Below, piece by piece: positions 28,539-37,697 of a stretch of 64,000 nt of DNA (position 1 is its first letter; every line of letters begins with the position of its first letter). Both the position numbers and the translations under genes were made by a program. Origin of the DNA: Halocynthiibacter namhaensis (lineage in GTDB: Bacteria > Pseudomonadota > Alphaproteobacteria > Rhodobacterales > Rhodobacteraceae); assembly GCF_000812685.1 (NCBI RefSeq), contig NZ_JWIF01000059.1, positions 1-64,000 on the forward strand. Reading direction: 5' to 3'. Below the pieces are notes generated by a model that did no database searches, had not been told where the DNA came from, and saw nothing but the letters and a program-made list of their open reading frames with translations.

Positions 28539-28578
28539 TTGACACAAAGCAAGAACAACACTAGAACATGTCCTGAAC
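28539..28578 (+). promoter_or_regulatory. lexA promoter with overlapping double SOS box
   Basis: TTGACA (28539-28544), a 17-nt spacer and TAGAAC (28562-28567) make a good sigma-70 promoter. Three GAAC blocks at 28553, 28564 and 28575, each separated by 7 nt, form two overlapping copies of the alphaproteobacterial LexA site (GTTC-N7-GTTC on the other strand). The middle block is also the -10 element, so LexA bound here would block its own promoter. Confidence 0.85.
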
Positions 28579-28633
28579 ATGCAGTGCTGAGGATCGAAAG
28601 CCTTCGGCGAATAAACTTCAGAGGGTCATTGAT

Positions 28634-29326
28634 ATGCTTACCAAAAAGCAGCTCGAATTGCTGACATTCATCAATAAACGTGTACAGCGCGATGGGGTTC
28701 CCCCGTCTTTTGATGAAATGAAAGAAGCCCTTGATCTTAGGTCCAAATCTGGGATCCACCGGTTGATCACCGCTTTGGAAGAACGCGGCTTTATTCGTCG
28801 CCTTGCCCACCGTGCCCGTGCGATTGAGATCGTGAAGCTTCCTGATGCACTAGACAGCAACACCGGGTTTGCCCCCAAGGTGATTGATGGTGATCGTCCT
28901 GATCACACGCCCCCCCATGCCCAACCCGTGGCCAGCAACCAAATTGCGACGCTGCCTATTATGGGCAAGATCGCGGCCGGTACACCGATTGAAGCGCTTG
29001 AAGATGGGTCACGTGACATTGCGGTTCCAGGTCAGATGCTGACGAGCAATGACAATCACTATGCGCTTGAAGTCAAAGGCGATTCAATGATCGACGCGGG
29101 CATCAACAACGGCGATGTCGTGGTCATTCGGGAAACCATGTCGGCCAAAAACGGTGATATCGTTGTGGCCCAGATTGAAGGGTATGAAGCGACGCTGAAA
29201 CGCTTCCGCCGTAAAGGCGATATGATCGCTTTGGAAGCGGCCAACCCCGCCTATGAAACGCGCATGCTACCCGAAGGCCAGGTTGCCGTGCAAGGCAAAC
29301 TTGTTGGGCTTATTCGCACTTATTGA
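28634..29326 (+). CDS. lexA: LexA repressor
   Basis: The 230-residue SOS repressor has the LexA winged-helix N-terminus ([40 protein letters not shown]) and the S24 self-cleavage domain. The scissile Ala-Gly bond is in [11 protein letters not shown], the catalytic Ser in [12 protein letters not shown], and the catalytic Lys in EATLKRFRR. The ribosome binding site AGAGG precedes ATG 28634. The protein represses its own gene through the double site upstream. In Rhodobacter capsulatus LexA also influences gene transfer agent production, which is relevant because a GTA-type lysis cassette is in this window. The 3' end overlaps the convergent comEC by 7 nt. Confidence 0.97.
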   Translation: MLTKKQLELLTFINKRVQRDGVPPSFDEMKEALDLRSKSGIHRLITALEERGFIRRLAHRARAIEIVKLPDALDSNTGFAPKVIDGDRPDHTPPHAQPVASNQIATLPIMGKIAAGTPIEALEDGSRDIAVPGQMLTSNDNHYALEVKGDSMIDAGINNGDVVVIRETMSAKNGDIVVAQIEGYEATLKRFRRKGDMIALEAANPAYETRMLPEGQVAVQGKLVGLIRTY

Positions 29327-31440
29327 TCTTGTCGCCGCGCCCTACGGCGCGGCACCCAAAGACGGTTGCCTGCCAATTCAGCCGCCGTCACCACGTGAAT
29401 GCCTCCGCCCCCATCAGGATTAGGATAGATGGCCAAGCTGCCTGTGTGCCTAAGGCGGCGTTCCGTGAAGAACTTACACCCCGAAACATCCGGTAAAACA
29501 TCGATTTTTCCACCGTAAAACAACCAAACACCGTCACGCCAAAGATCTATGATCCGGTCTTTCGCACCGCGGCCCGCCAGTATTGCGATGGTCTCGCCGC
29601 CCAGATGGAAAACCGTCACCCCCGCATCATTCACAAGCCCGTCACGTGACGCTGCCTCCTGTTGCAGGGCCGGATCGCCGTCATTCTCCAACCAATTTCG
29701 CACTGCAAAACCATCCCCACGCGGCTTAGAAATTACGCGGCCATCCGGCGTCATCACACCCATGGTGCGCCCACTTTGCGCGACAATCACGGCTGGGCGA
29801 TCTGTCTGACCCCATAATATCATACCAATGATGATCACCACAGGCCCGATGCGCCGCGCAGCACCCTTCCAAAGCGCATACCACAACGCGCCGAGAAAGA
29901 TCAGCGGCAGCACCGTTTTCTGAGGCGTAATCACTTTCCAAACCGCCCCATCCAATCCCGAAACAAAATCCGCCACCCAGAGGATCCATCGCACCCCCAT
30001 CTCCATCACCCAAAAACCGACCCAACCCAATCCGACCGGCTCAAGCAGCAATGCCATGACCCCTGCCGGTACAACGATCATCCCCATCACCGGCACCGAT
30101 AGGACATTGGCCAGCAGGCCATATTGGGCCACCTGATTGAAATGGGCTGCAGCCACCGGTGCCGTCGCCGCACCCGCGATAAATGACGAGGCAAAAACAG
30201 CAAAGACCGGCCGCAACCTAGCTGGAATGCGCGACTGCCCCGCATGCGGGCGCAATGTCCCGAATACAAAGACCAATGCGGTCGTGGCAGCGAATGACAT
30301 CTGGAACCCCGGACCAACCAAGGCTTCGGGGTTGATCAGCAAGACGATCAACCCCGCCAATGCAACCGCATTTAAGGTCAATGCCCGCCGCCCCAAAAGC
30401 ACGGCAACGAACAACACGCTGATCATGATAAACGCCCGTACCGTCGCGACATTTCCGCCCGACAGCGCGAGATAAACCGCCCCCGTCATCAAGGCGCCAA
30501 TTGCTGCCAGTTTGCGTACAGGCCAATGCAAGCCGGCCCCTGGGATCAAAATAAACGCAAAACGCAGGCATGCAAAGACAAACCCCGTCATCAATCCCAT
30601 GTGCAAACCAGAAATAGCCAAGAGATGCGACAGGTTAGAGGCGCGCAACATATCCGTTGTTTCACGCGACATCGCGGACCGATCTCCTGTTGTGATTGCC
30701 GCTGCAAATGCCCCCGCTTCGCCAGGAATACGCGCCCGTACCAACGTCGATAGATGCCCGCGCAAACGTTCAATGCGCAGCCAAAATCCGTGTGTCTCGG
30801 TGGGGCCTATTTCCAAGACGGGGGTTCGGCTGTATCCAATCGCCCCCAGTTTCTTAAACCAAGCAAAGCGGCGGAAATCAAAGCCTCCCGGTTCAGCTGG
30901 GCCCGGCGGAGGCGACAGATTCGCGGTCAAAACCAGATGTTGTCCTGGCTCAGGCATCAGTGCCACAAACCCCTCGTATTTGGACGGTGCATCCGGGTCG
31001 GCATCGCCATGCAATGAAATGCGCACCCGTTCTGGTGTGCGTGCGGGCGACGTGTTTTTCAACACCACCCGATCCAGGGTCATTCGGATTTTTCCCGATT
31101 GCGACCGATCCACAGCCACAACAAATCCTTCGACCGGCCCGTAATATCTATACCCCAGGACCGGGGCGCGCGACCAATGGGCATGTGCCGCAGATAGTAA
31201 AACACCAAATGCAATGAATGCGGCAGCCGCCAACATGGGCGACATCGTTTCTGACCCAAATCGCGCCCCAAGGCAGCACAGCACCGTCACCACAGCCAGC
31301 CCGAATAACACTGTCTGCCCGGGTTCGAACCTCACGTTGAAATAAATTGCCACGCCGATGCCCAAGAATACGGCGCTCCAGGGGAACAATGTGCCGCGCT
31401 GACGTGCAATTGCTGCAGAAAAACTGATGTTATGCCACAC
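29320..31440 (-). CDS. comEC: ComEC/Rec2-family DNA uptake channel protein
   Basis: The 706-residue inner-membrane protein has an N-terminal pair of helices, a soluble OB-fold-like region (about 90-200), then the competence domain with [29 protein letters not shown] and [15 protein letters not shown] among many helices. ComEC passes single-stranded DNA into the cytoplasm during transformation and is needed for receiving GTA-borne DNA in Rhodobacter. The C-terminal region (about 540-706) lies where other ComEC proteins carry a metallo-beta-lactamase domain, but no HxHxDH motif is seen, so it is degenerate. It converges on lexA with a 7-nt overlap and is divergent from gltX. Confidence 0.92.
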   Translation of the reverse strand: MWHNISFSAAIARQRGTLFPWSAVFLGIGVAIYFNVRFEPGQTVLFGLAVVTVLCCLGARFGSETMSPMLAAAAFIAFGVLLSAAHAHWSRAPVLGYRYYGPVEGFVVAVDRSQSGKIRMTLDRVVLKNTSPARTPERVRISLHGDADPDAPSKYEGFVALMPEPGQHLVLTANLSPPPGPAEPGGFDFRRFAWFKKLGAIGYSRTPVLEIGPTETHGFWLRIERLRGHLSTLVRARIPGEAGAFAAAITTGDRSAMSRETTDMLRASNLSHLLAISGLHMGLMTGFVFACLRFAFILIPGAGLHWPVRKLAAIGALMTGAVYLALSGGNVATVRAFIMISVLFVAVLLGRRALTLNAVALAGLIVLLINPEALVGPGFQMSFAATTALVFVFGTLRPHAGQSRIPARLRPVFAVFASSFIAGAATAPVAAAHFNQVAQYGLLANVLSVPVMGMIVVPAGVMALLLEPVGLGWVGFWVMEMGVRWILWVADFVSGLDGAVWKVITPQKTVLPLIFLGALWYALWKGAARRIGPVVIIIGMILWGQTDRPAVIVAQSGRTMGVMTPDGRVISKPRGDGFAVRNWLENDGDPALQQEAASRDGLVNDAGVTVFHLGGETIAILAGRGAKDRIIDLWRDGVWLFYGGKIDVLPDVSGCKFFTERRLRHTGSLAIYPNPDGGGGIHVVTAAELAGNRLWVPRRRARRQDQ

Positions 31441-31585
31441 GTTGTTTGCTCATTATTATGATCTGCATGCCCAAAACCGTTTGGAACTTGTTTGACGGGC
31501 TTGTTTTGAAGCGCCACGCCCCGTAAAACCGGGCAACTCTTCCTTATGCCTAACAGCAAGTTAATCTCAGAAAGGTTAACGCGTT

Positions 31586-33025
31586 ATGAACGCCACTACA
31601 TCTGCATCCACATCTGATCGCCCCGTCGTCACCCGTTTTGCCCCCTCGCCAACTGGCTATCTTCATATTGGTGGCGCGCGCACAGCCTTGTTTAACTGGC
31701 TTTACGCCCGTGGACGTGGTGGAAAATTCCTATTGCGCATCGAGGACACAGACCGCGAACGTTCCACCCCAGAAGCGCATGCTGCCATTTTGCGCGGCAT
31801 GGATTGGCTGGGGCTGGATTATGACGGCGAAGCAGTCAGCCAATTCGAACGCGCCCCACGCCACGCCGAAGTCGCCCATGATATGTTGGCACGCGGCAAG
31901 GCCTATAAGTGCTTTTCCACCCAAGACGAGATTCAGGCCTTTCGCGATCAGGCGAAGGAAGACGGCCGTTCAACATTGTTTCAATCGCCCTGGCGCGACA
32001 CCCCAGAGGCAGATCACCCAGATTTACCCTTTGTGATCCGTGTCAAAGCCCCGCGCGAAGGTGTGACACTGATCCAAGATCAGGTGCAAGGCGACGTCAC
32101 GTTCAAAAACACGACGCTGGATGACATGATTTGTTTACGTTCCGATGGTACGCCGACCTACATGCTTGCAGTCGTTGTTGATGACCATGATATGGGCGTG
32201 ACCCATGTGATCCGGGGGGATGACCACCTGGCCAATGCCGCGCGTCAAACGATGGTTTACGCCGCCATGGATTGGGAGGTGCCCGTTTGGGCGCATATTC
32301 CACTGATCCATGGTCAAGACGGCAAGAAATTGTCGAAACGCCACGGGGCTTTGGGCGCGGAAGAATATCAAGCAATGGGTTATCCTGCTGCCGCAATGCG
32401 CAACTATCTGGCCCGCCTGGGGTGGAGCCACGGAGACGACGAATTCTTCTCAGATGCTCAGGCGCTGGACTGGTTCGACTTCAATGGCATCGGCAAAGGG
32501 GCAGCCCGGTTTGATTTCAAAAAGCTGGAAAACTTATCCGGCCAACACATTGCGGCATCTGAAAATGCTGCACTGCTGCATGAAATCAAAGATTGGGCAG
32601 ACCTTCAAAGTGACGTTGCGTTCAATAGTGATCAGATTTCCGCGATTACACCAGGCCTTGATGCGATCAAAAACAACGTGAAGAAGTTCGCAGATATTAT
32701 TGTTAAATCACACTTTAATCTGATTAAACGCCCTATTGAGGTCGAAGAAAAAGCCGCGAAACATCTTGATAATGTATCCCGTAGTATACTGAAAGAATTG
32801 ACGCCGCAGCTGCAAAATGCTAGTTGGTCTCGGGATGATCTTGAAGCCTGCGCAAATGATTTCTGTGCGGCGCGAGAGATGAAATTCGGAAAACTCGCGG
32901 GACCCATGCGTGCGGCTTTGGCCGGACGGGCTGCAACACCCAGTGTCTTTGACATGATGTTGGTGCTTGGACGTGAGGAAACATGCGCACGTTTGCGTGA
33001 TGCCGCTGAAGGTAGCGACACGTAA
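31586..33025 (+). CDS. gltX: Glutamyl-tRNA synthetase
   Basis: The 479-residue class I synthetase charges tRNA-Glu (and in bacteria lacking GlnRS also tRNA-Gln). The HIGH-type motif is [17 protein letters not shown] and the KMSKS-type motif is KKLSKRHGA. The four-cysteine zinc element of E. coli GltX is not visible. Ribosome binding site AAAGG precedes ATG 31586. The anticodon-binding region at 32600-32830 is unusually rich in A/T codons compared with the rest of the gene. The neighbour 3' is citrate synthase, the usual arrangement here. Confidence 0.96.
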   Translation: MNATTSASTSDRPVVTRFAPSPTGYLHIGGARTALFNWLYARGRGGKFLLRIEDTDRERSTPEAHAAILRGMDWLGLDYDGEAVSQFERAPRHAEVAHDMLARGKAYKCFSTQDEIQAFRDQAKEDGRSTLFQSPWRDTPEADHPDLPFVIRVKAPREGVTLIQDQVQGDVTFKNTTLDDMICLRSDGTPTYMLAVVVDDHDMGVTHVIRGDDHLANAARQTMVYAAMDWEVPVWAHIPLIHGQDGKKLSKRHGALGAEEYQAMGYPAAAMRNYLARLGWSHGDDEFFSDAQALDWFDFNGIGKGAARFDFKKLENLSGQHIAASENAALLHEIKDWADLQSDVAFNSDQISAITPGLDAIKNNVKKFADIIVKSHFNLIKRPIEVEEKAAKHLDNVSRSILKELTPQLQNASWSRDDLEACANDFCAAREMKFGKLAGPMRAALAGRAATPSVFDMMLVLGREETCARLRDAAEGSDT

Positions 33026-33100
33026 GCCTATATAAGACGCAGCACAAATACAGAGATGCCCCCGGTCCGCGGCGGCATCCACCACAGGAAAGGGAATAGA

Positions 33101-34396
33101 ATGTCCGATACGAAGAAAACCGCAAAGCTAAGCTTTGGTGATAAAGAGCTTGAATTGCCCATCTATTCCCCGACTGCAGGCCCTGATGTTATTGATATCC
33201 GTCGCCTTTACGCTGAAGGCGATGTTTTCACCTATGATCCTGGCTTTACGTCAACCGCCGCTTGTGATTCGACCATTACGTTTATTGACGGCGAAAAAGG
33301 CGAACTGCTGCACCGTGGTTATCCCATCGATCAGCTGGCTGAAAAATCTCACTATCTCGAAGTTTGTTACCTGCTGCTTTACGGTGAATTGCCCTCCGCG
33401 AATGACCTAGAAGAATTCGAAAACCGCGTCACGCGCCACACAATGGTGCATGAACAGATGATGAATTTCTTCCGTGGTTTCCGTCGTGACGCCCACCCTA
33501 TGGCGATTATGACCGGTGTGGTTGGCGCAATGTCCGCGTTCTACCATGACAGCCTTGATATTACCGATCCACAGCAACGCGAAGTCGCCTCTGTGCGTAT
33601 GATCGCCAAACTGCCCACCATTGCTGCGATGGCATTCAAATACTCTACGGGCCAGCCATTTGTGTATCCACGCAATGACTTGGATTACGCCTCTAACTTC
33701 CTGCGCATGTGCTTTGCCGTGCCTGCGGAAGATTATGAAGTGAACCCAATCCTGTCACGTGCCATGGATCGCATTTTCACGCTGCATGCGGATCATGAGC
33801 AAAACGCATCCACCTCAACCGTGCGCCTTGCAGGGTCCTCCGGGGCCAACCCGTTTGCTTGTATCGCCGCTGGTATTGCCTGCCTTTGGGGTCCTGCCCA
33901 CGGTGGTGCGAACCAAGCTTGCCTTGAGATGCTGAAGGAAATCGGTACGGTTGATCGCATTCCTGAATATATCGCACGTGCAAAAGACAAGAATGACTCG
34001 TTCCGCCTGATGGGCTTTGGTCACCGCGTCTATAAAAATTTCGATCCACGCGCGACGGTGCTGAAACAGTCAGCGGATGAGGTTCTGGAACTGCTTGGCG
34101 TTGAAAACAATCCGATCCTGCAGGTCGCCAAAGAGCTGGAAAAAGCCGCCATTGCTGATCCGTATTTCGCCGAGAAGAAGCTGTTCCCGAATGTGGATTT
34201 CTACTCAGGCATCATCCTAGAAGCGATGGGCTTCCCAACATCTATGTTCACGCCAATCTTTGCATTGTCGCGCACCGTGGGTTGGATTTCCCAGTGGAAA
34301 GAAATGATCGGTGATCCAGGCCAGAAGATTGGCCGTCCGCGTCAATTGTACCAAGGCGAAACCAGTCGTGATTATGTTGACGTCGAAAAACGTTAA
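33101..34396 (+). CDS. gltA: Citrate synthase
   Basis: The 431-residue hexameric-type enzyme condenses oxaloacetate and acetyl-CoA. The start is ATG 33101 with AGGAAAGGGA upstream. Active-site segments are [20 protein letters not shown] (first catalytic His), [16 protein letters not shown] (second His), and [18 protein letters not shown] followed by the catalytic Asp region [16 protein letters not shown]. The N-terminal small beta domain typical of Gram-negative citrate synthase ([20 protein letters not shown]) is present. A strong terminator follows. Confidence 0.97.
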   Translation: MSDTKKTAKLSFGDKELELPIYSPTAGPDVIDIRRLYAEGDVFTYDPGFTSTAACDSTITFIDGEKGELLHRGYPIDQLAEKSHYLEVCYLLLYGELPSANDLEEFENRVTRHTMVHEQMMNFFRGFRRDAHPMAIMTGVVGAMSAFYHDSLDITDPQQREVASVRMIAKLPTIAAMAFKYSTGQPFVYPRNDLDYASNFLRMCFAVPAEDYEVNPILSRAMDRIFTLHADHEQNASTSTVRLAGSSGANPFACIAAGIACLWGPAHGGANQACLEMLKEIGTVDRIPEYIARAKDKNDSFRLMGFGHRVYKNFDPRATVLKQSADEVLELLGVENNPILQVAKELEKAAIADPYFAEKKLFPNVDFYSGIILEAMGFPTSMFTPIFALSRTVGWISQWKEMIGDPGQKIGRPRQLYQGETSRDYVDVEKR

Positions 34397-34420
34397 CTTA
34401 AACAATCAAATTTTCAACAG

Positions 34421-34450
34421 AAAGCCCGCCCTTATCGGCGGGCTTTTTGC
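34421..34450 (+). terminator. Intrinsic terminator of gltA
   Basis: AAAGCCCGCC and GGCGGGCTTT pair as a ten-base stem around CTTATC, running into TTTTTGCTTTTT. It lies 25 nt after the gltA stop. Confidence 0.85.
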
Positions 34451-34517
34451 TTTTTACATCTTTTGTTCAACTCGATCATCTAGCCCTGTTATCAATCCCA
34501 TTTTGTTGAGGTGTAAC

Positions 34518-34934
34518 ATGTCCAGTGACACAATTTTTGAAGCCATTCTGAAATCCCTTCCAGAAGCCGCCCTTCCCGAAATTCCGAACCGTTTTCTCGC
34601 GCCGCGCCAAATATTGATTGTCGAAGGCTACACCTTGATCTCGGCGGGTTACCAGCCCTCTATCACTGACCCGGGTTCAAAATCGCTCTATTCCATCCGG
34701 TTGCACGGGAAGCCCAGCCCAAGCTCAAATGTCACCGCAGGATATATCCATTTCGTTGATCGCATGGATCTGAAACCACCAACATGGGTGGCCGAGCGCA
34801 GCGAAATCAACATCTGGATGGATATGCGCGGCATGAAACAGATTCTCATGCAGGCTGAACATTCAACACGATATCTCTGGCGTGGTGAGTTCGCCAATGG
34901 TCACGTCTATGCCGATCTGCACAGTGTTCCATAA
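34518..34934 (+). CDS. Hypothetical protein
   Basis: The 138-residue soluble protein starts at ATG 34518 after TTGAGGTG. The frame is open far upstream, but that part overlaps gltA and its terminator. Recognisable only as an alpha/beta protein with no signal peptide and no membrane helix; notable segments are FLAPRQILIVEGYTLISAGY and VAERSEINIWMDMRGMKQIL. No family was recognised. It is flanked by the gltA terminator and a 200-nt gap, so it is probably transcribed alone. Confidence 0.6.
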   Translation: MSSDTIFEAILKSLPEAALPEIPNRFLAPRQILIVEGYTLISAGYQPSITDPGSKSLYSIRLHGKPSPSSNVTAGYIHFVDRMDLKPPTWVAERSEINIWMDMRGMKQILMQAEHSTRYLWRGEFANGHVYADLHSVP

Positions 34935-35134
34935 TTATTCCACAAATTGCTGATTGCTCTCTTGCGCGTCCAACGTTAGTTTAACGTCACGGTCCACAGT
35001 TCACCGAGGCGTCGCCGGGGCATTCCCACGCTAAACCTGCTAGATTAAGACCGCACACCACTTTGCTTTGTGCCGTTGACAAGGGCGACCATCGACACCC
35101 CAACGGGCCACGCACAGTTGCAAAGGATGCATCT

Positions 35135-35659
35135 ATGTCACGCGATACCACTTCGCTTTTTATCGAAGACCTGTCCCAATTCACGAAAACCTTGCGGGCA
35201 CATCTGTCCACGTCCAGTCAAATGCCAAGTCACCTGTCTCTGCTCGGTTTAATTGCCAAGGCAGCGGGACAGAAGAACCACCAAAGCCTAAAGGCCGCGA
35301 ACCCCGCATCGAACCCAGCCCCGCCGAAACAGTCTTTGCCCATGAAGCGGGCATTGCGCGTCTTTGATGAACACGGCAGCATGATCCGGTGGCCGAAACA
35401 AACCCAAGTTCAAGGATTGTGTCTTTGGGTCTTTTGGGCTGACCTGCCCCCAGGCGTTGCCATATCGGAACCGCGCATCAACGAAATCCTAAAATCGGGA
35501 AGCGGGTTCGGCGATCACGTTTTGATGCGCCGTTCATTAATTGACCATGGGCTTGCCCGGCGTGAAACCGATGGCCGTGCCTACTATCGGGTTGAGCAAA
35601 AGCCCCCATCCGATGCGCTGCAATTGATCCGTGACATGCGTGGTCGGAAATCGACTTGA
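35135..35659 (+). CDS. DUF2087-domain protein
   Basis: The 174-residue protein is taken from ATG 35135 with AAGGA at good spacing. The N-terminal third (SLLGLIAKAAGQKNHQSLKA) resembles the short helical module seen in glyoxalase-related alphaproteobacterial proteins. The C-terminal part, about residues 85-165, matches DUF2087: ADLPPGVAISEPRINEIL, GFGDHVLMRRSLIDHGLARR, DGRAYYRVE, a winged-helix-like fold that may bind DNA. Its function is unknown; a small transcription regulator is possible but not shown. Confidence 0.75.
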   Translation: MSRDTTSLFIEDLSQFTKTLRAHLSTSSQMPSHLSLLGLIAKAAGQKNHQSLKAANPASNPAPPKQSLPMKRALRVFDEHGSMIRWPKQTQVQGLCLWVFWADLPPGVAISEPRINEILKSGSGFGDHVLMRRSLIDHGLARRETDGRAYYRVEQKPPSDALQLIRDMRGRKST

Positions 35660-35690
35660 TTGCCTGAACCACTGCGTTCAAATTAGGCGC

Positions 35691-36500
35691 ATGTTTTGGT
35701 TTATTTTAATATTTGTTGCGCTGACATATTGGTGTCTGCGCAACAATCCCGTTTATCACCGTATCGCATTTTCAGTTACGATCACGGCCTTCGCATTCGG
35801 TGCGGCATTTGCCTCGCTGACCCGCAGTTCAAATGGGGGCAGTTGGATCGCATTTGGCCTAATGCTGCTTCCGTGGATGACGCAATTTCTATTCGCACCG
35901 GGGCGCAAGAAACCAATACAGCACTGGCTTTCCTTAGGTTGGATCGCTTTGGCGATTGTTTTCTTGTTCTTATGGATTTCAACCCAATCCTTTTTGTCGC
36001 TTCGCAGCGCTCAGACGACGCCCTTGATGGTCGCATTTCTGTCTTGGGTCATCAGCGCGTTGTTGCTTTTTTTCACCCCACCAAAAGCATGGCCACAAAA
36101 CTTAAAAGCTTGGCGCATTCCTTTTGCGTTTATTGGGACGGTCCAAGTCTTGGCAATCGTTAGTGTTTTCACTTTATCGCATTACATCTCGATCCGCGCC
36201 AAGGCGATCGCAGGCGATCAAGCCTGCATCATCGACCCCACAGGTAGGTCATTCAAACACAGCTATTGGATCTCGCCGGGGCGCATCTTACAAAATAATT
36301 ACCGATATATGACCTTGCCTTGGCTCTTGCTTGAAACAAACGGCGAGGCAACCCATCATTGGAGCTTCCGCAACCTGGACTTCATGTCAAACGACGGGCA
36401 TTGGGCGTTCTATATTCCGGCTGCCCGCCGAAAAGCCGCGCTCAGCGGCCTTCAAACGTCGCCTTGCGGTTCTCAAGAAACGACACAACGCCTTCCTTAA
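35691..36500 (+). CDS. Hypothetical polytopic membrane protein
   Basis: The 269-residue protein, from ATG 35691, has about five hydrophobic helices within residues 1-165, then a soluble C-terminal part of about 100 residues with IDPTGRSFKHSYWISPGRIL and EATHHWSFRNLDFMSND. No family was recognised. The last ~20 residues lie in a 59-nt overlap with the 3' end of the convergent hydratase gene, where both strands code. The start lies 31 nt after the DUF2087 gene, so they may share a transcript. Confidence 0.6.
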   Translation: MFWFILIFVALTYWCLRNNPVYHRIAFSVTITAFAFGAAFASLTRSSNGGSWIAFGLMLLPWMTQFLFAPGRKKPIQHWLSLGWIALAIVFLFLWISTQSFLSLRSAQTTPLMVAFLSWVISALLLFFTPPKAWPQNLKAWRIPFAFIGTVQVLAIVSVFTLSHYISIRAKAIAGDQACIIDPTGRSFKHSYWISPGRILQNNYRYMTLPWLLLETNGEATHHWSFRNLDFMSNDGHWAFYIPAARRKAALSGLQTSPCGSQETTQRLP

Positions 36501-37218
36501 AGTCTCGGGTTTGCCCACAGCGGCCTTGCAATTTTGCTTCGATGTCCAACTGCGCTTCAAGGGTGTTTTCCCATGAACCGCGTATCGCTGTCTTGATCTG
36601 GCGGAATGACTTCGTCGGCCCAGCGGCAAGCTGCTCAGCACGATTTAGCCAATGATCAGCGAAGACGGCATCGGGCACGGCTTCCCAAATCATACCCCAG
36701 TCGGCGGCCTGTTGGGCCGTCACCGGTTCCGCGAACAGCGCCATCCCCATAGCACGGGCAGATCCAACCTGGCGCGGCAACCACCAGGTGCTGCCCCCAT
36801 CCGGCATCAGGCCGATTTTGGAAAAGGCTTGAACAAACACCGCTGTCTCGCTGGCGATCACAACGTCCGTCGCCAAAGCAAGGCTTGCCCCCACACCAGC
36901 AGCCGCCCCATTGACCGCGGACACGGTTGGAATACGGCAGTTAAAAATCGCTTGAAACAGCGGGTCATATTCTTCGCGCAACGTGCGTTCCAAATCGATG
37001 TTTGCGATTTGGGCCTGATCGCCAAGATCTTGACCTGCGCAGAAAACTGCGCCGCGCCCGGTGATGACCAGCGCCCGTGCGGCTTGTTCAGCGGCTTTAA
37101 TAGCGTGTAAAATTTCCGCGCGCATCTGGGTGTTCAAAGCGTTTTTCGCGTCTGGGCGGTTCAACGTCAGGACCGCCACATCGTTCTTAACTTTGAAGCG
37201 GATGGTTTCGTATTCCAT
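36442..37218 (-). CDS. Enoyl-CoA hydratase/isomerase, PaaG-like
   Basis: The 258-residue crotonase-fold protein has the CoA-binding and oxyanion elements TGRGAVFCAGQDLGD and VNGAAAGVGASLALATDVV. The region FSKIGLMPDGGSTWWLPRQV resembles PaaG (ring-oxepin-forming 1,2-epoxyphenylacetyl-CoA isomerase), where the Asp after Pro is catalytic, rather than the Glu pair of beta-oxidation hydratases. No other paa genes are nearby, so the pathway assignment is uncertain. It lies 26 nt after ccmH on the same strand and could be the last gene of that transcript. Confidence 0.85.
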   Translation of the reverse strand: MEYETIRFKVKNDVAVLTLNRPDAKNALNTQMRAEILHAIKAAEQAARALVITGRGAVFCAGQDLGDQAQIANIDLERTLREEYDPLFQAIFNCRIPTVSAVNGAAAGVGASLALATDVVIASETAVFVQAFSKIGLMPDGGSTWWLPRQVGSARAMGMALFAEPVTAQQAADWGMIWEAVPDAVFADHWLNRAEQLAAGPTKSFRQIKTAIRGSWENTLEAQLDIEAKLQGRCGQTRDFKEGVVSFLENRKATFEGR

Positions 37219-37244
37219 GTTTCTCTCCTGGTGAATGCCTGCGG

Positions 37245-37697
37245 TTAATCTTTTAGCAGCTCTTGTAAGCGTGCTTCTTCTTCCGCCGTCAATATATCTG
37301 AACTGTTTGGTTTAGTACGTCTTGAATATAGGAATATCCCAGCAAACGACAAGAGCAACATCAAAGGCCCCGCGATCCAAAGGATTAAATTGCTGCCGTT
37401 CAGCTGTGGTGTCATCAACACGCGTTCGCCGTAACGTTCAACAAAGAAGGACATGATCTCTTGGTCGCCGCGCCCTTCTGTCAAAAGCTGACGCACCATG
37501 ACACGCGCATCTTTTGCCCAATCAGCGTTGGATGATGCAATGTTTTCGCTTTGGCATTGCACGCAACGAATGACCTTATCAAGCGATTGCGCCCGCGTTT
37601 CCAACAGTGGATCAGCCAGCATTTCTTCTGGCTGAACGGCCATGGCTGGCACGGTTAAGACCAGCATCAACAAGATTGAAAATAAATAACGCATCAT
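37245..37697 (-). CDS. ccmH: Cytochrome c-type biogenesis protein CcmH/CycL
   Basis: The 150-residue protein has a signal peptide (FSILLMLVLTVPAMAVQPEE), the redox motif RCVQC in VIRCVQCQSENIASSN, and a C-terminal membrane helix (LILWIAGPLMLLLSFAGIFL). CcmH reduces apocytochrome c cysteines in the periplasm so that heme can be attached. It overlaps ccmF by 4 nt (ATGA), so the two subunits of the heme lyase are co-translated. Confidence 0.95.
   Translation of the reverse strand: MMRYLFSILLMLVLTVPAMAVQPEEMLADPLLETRAQSLDKVIRCVQCQSENIASSNADWAKDARVMVRQLLTEGRGDQEIMSFFVERYGERVLMTPQLNGSNLILWIAGPLMLLLSFAGIFLYSRRTKPNSSDILTAEEEARLQELLKD

Noticed and set aside
31080-33125. Many long antisense frames within comEC and gltX
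   Set aside because: They arise from codon bias in real genes, lack ribosome binding sites and show no domain-like sequence.
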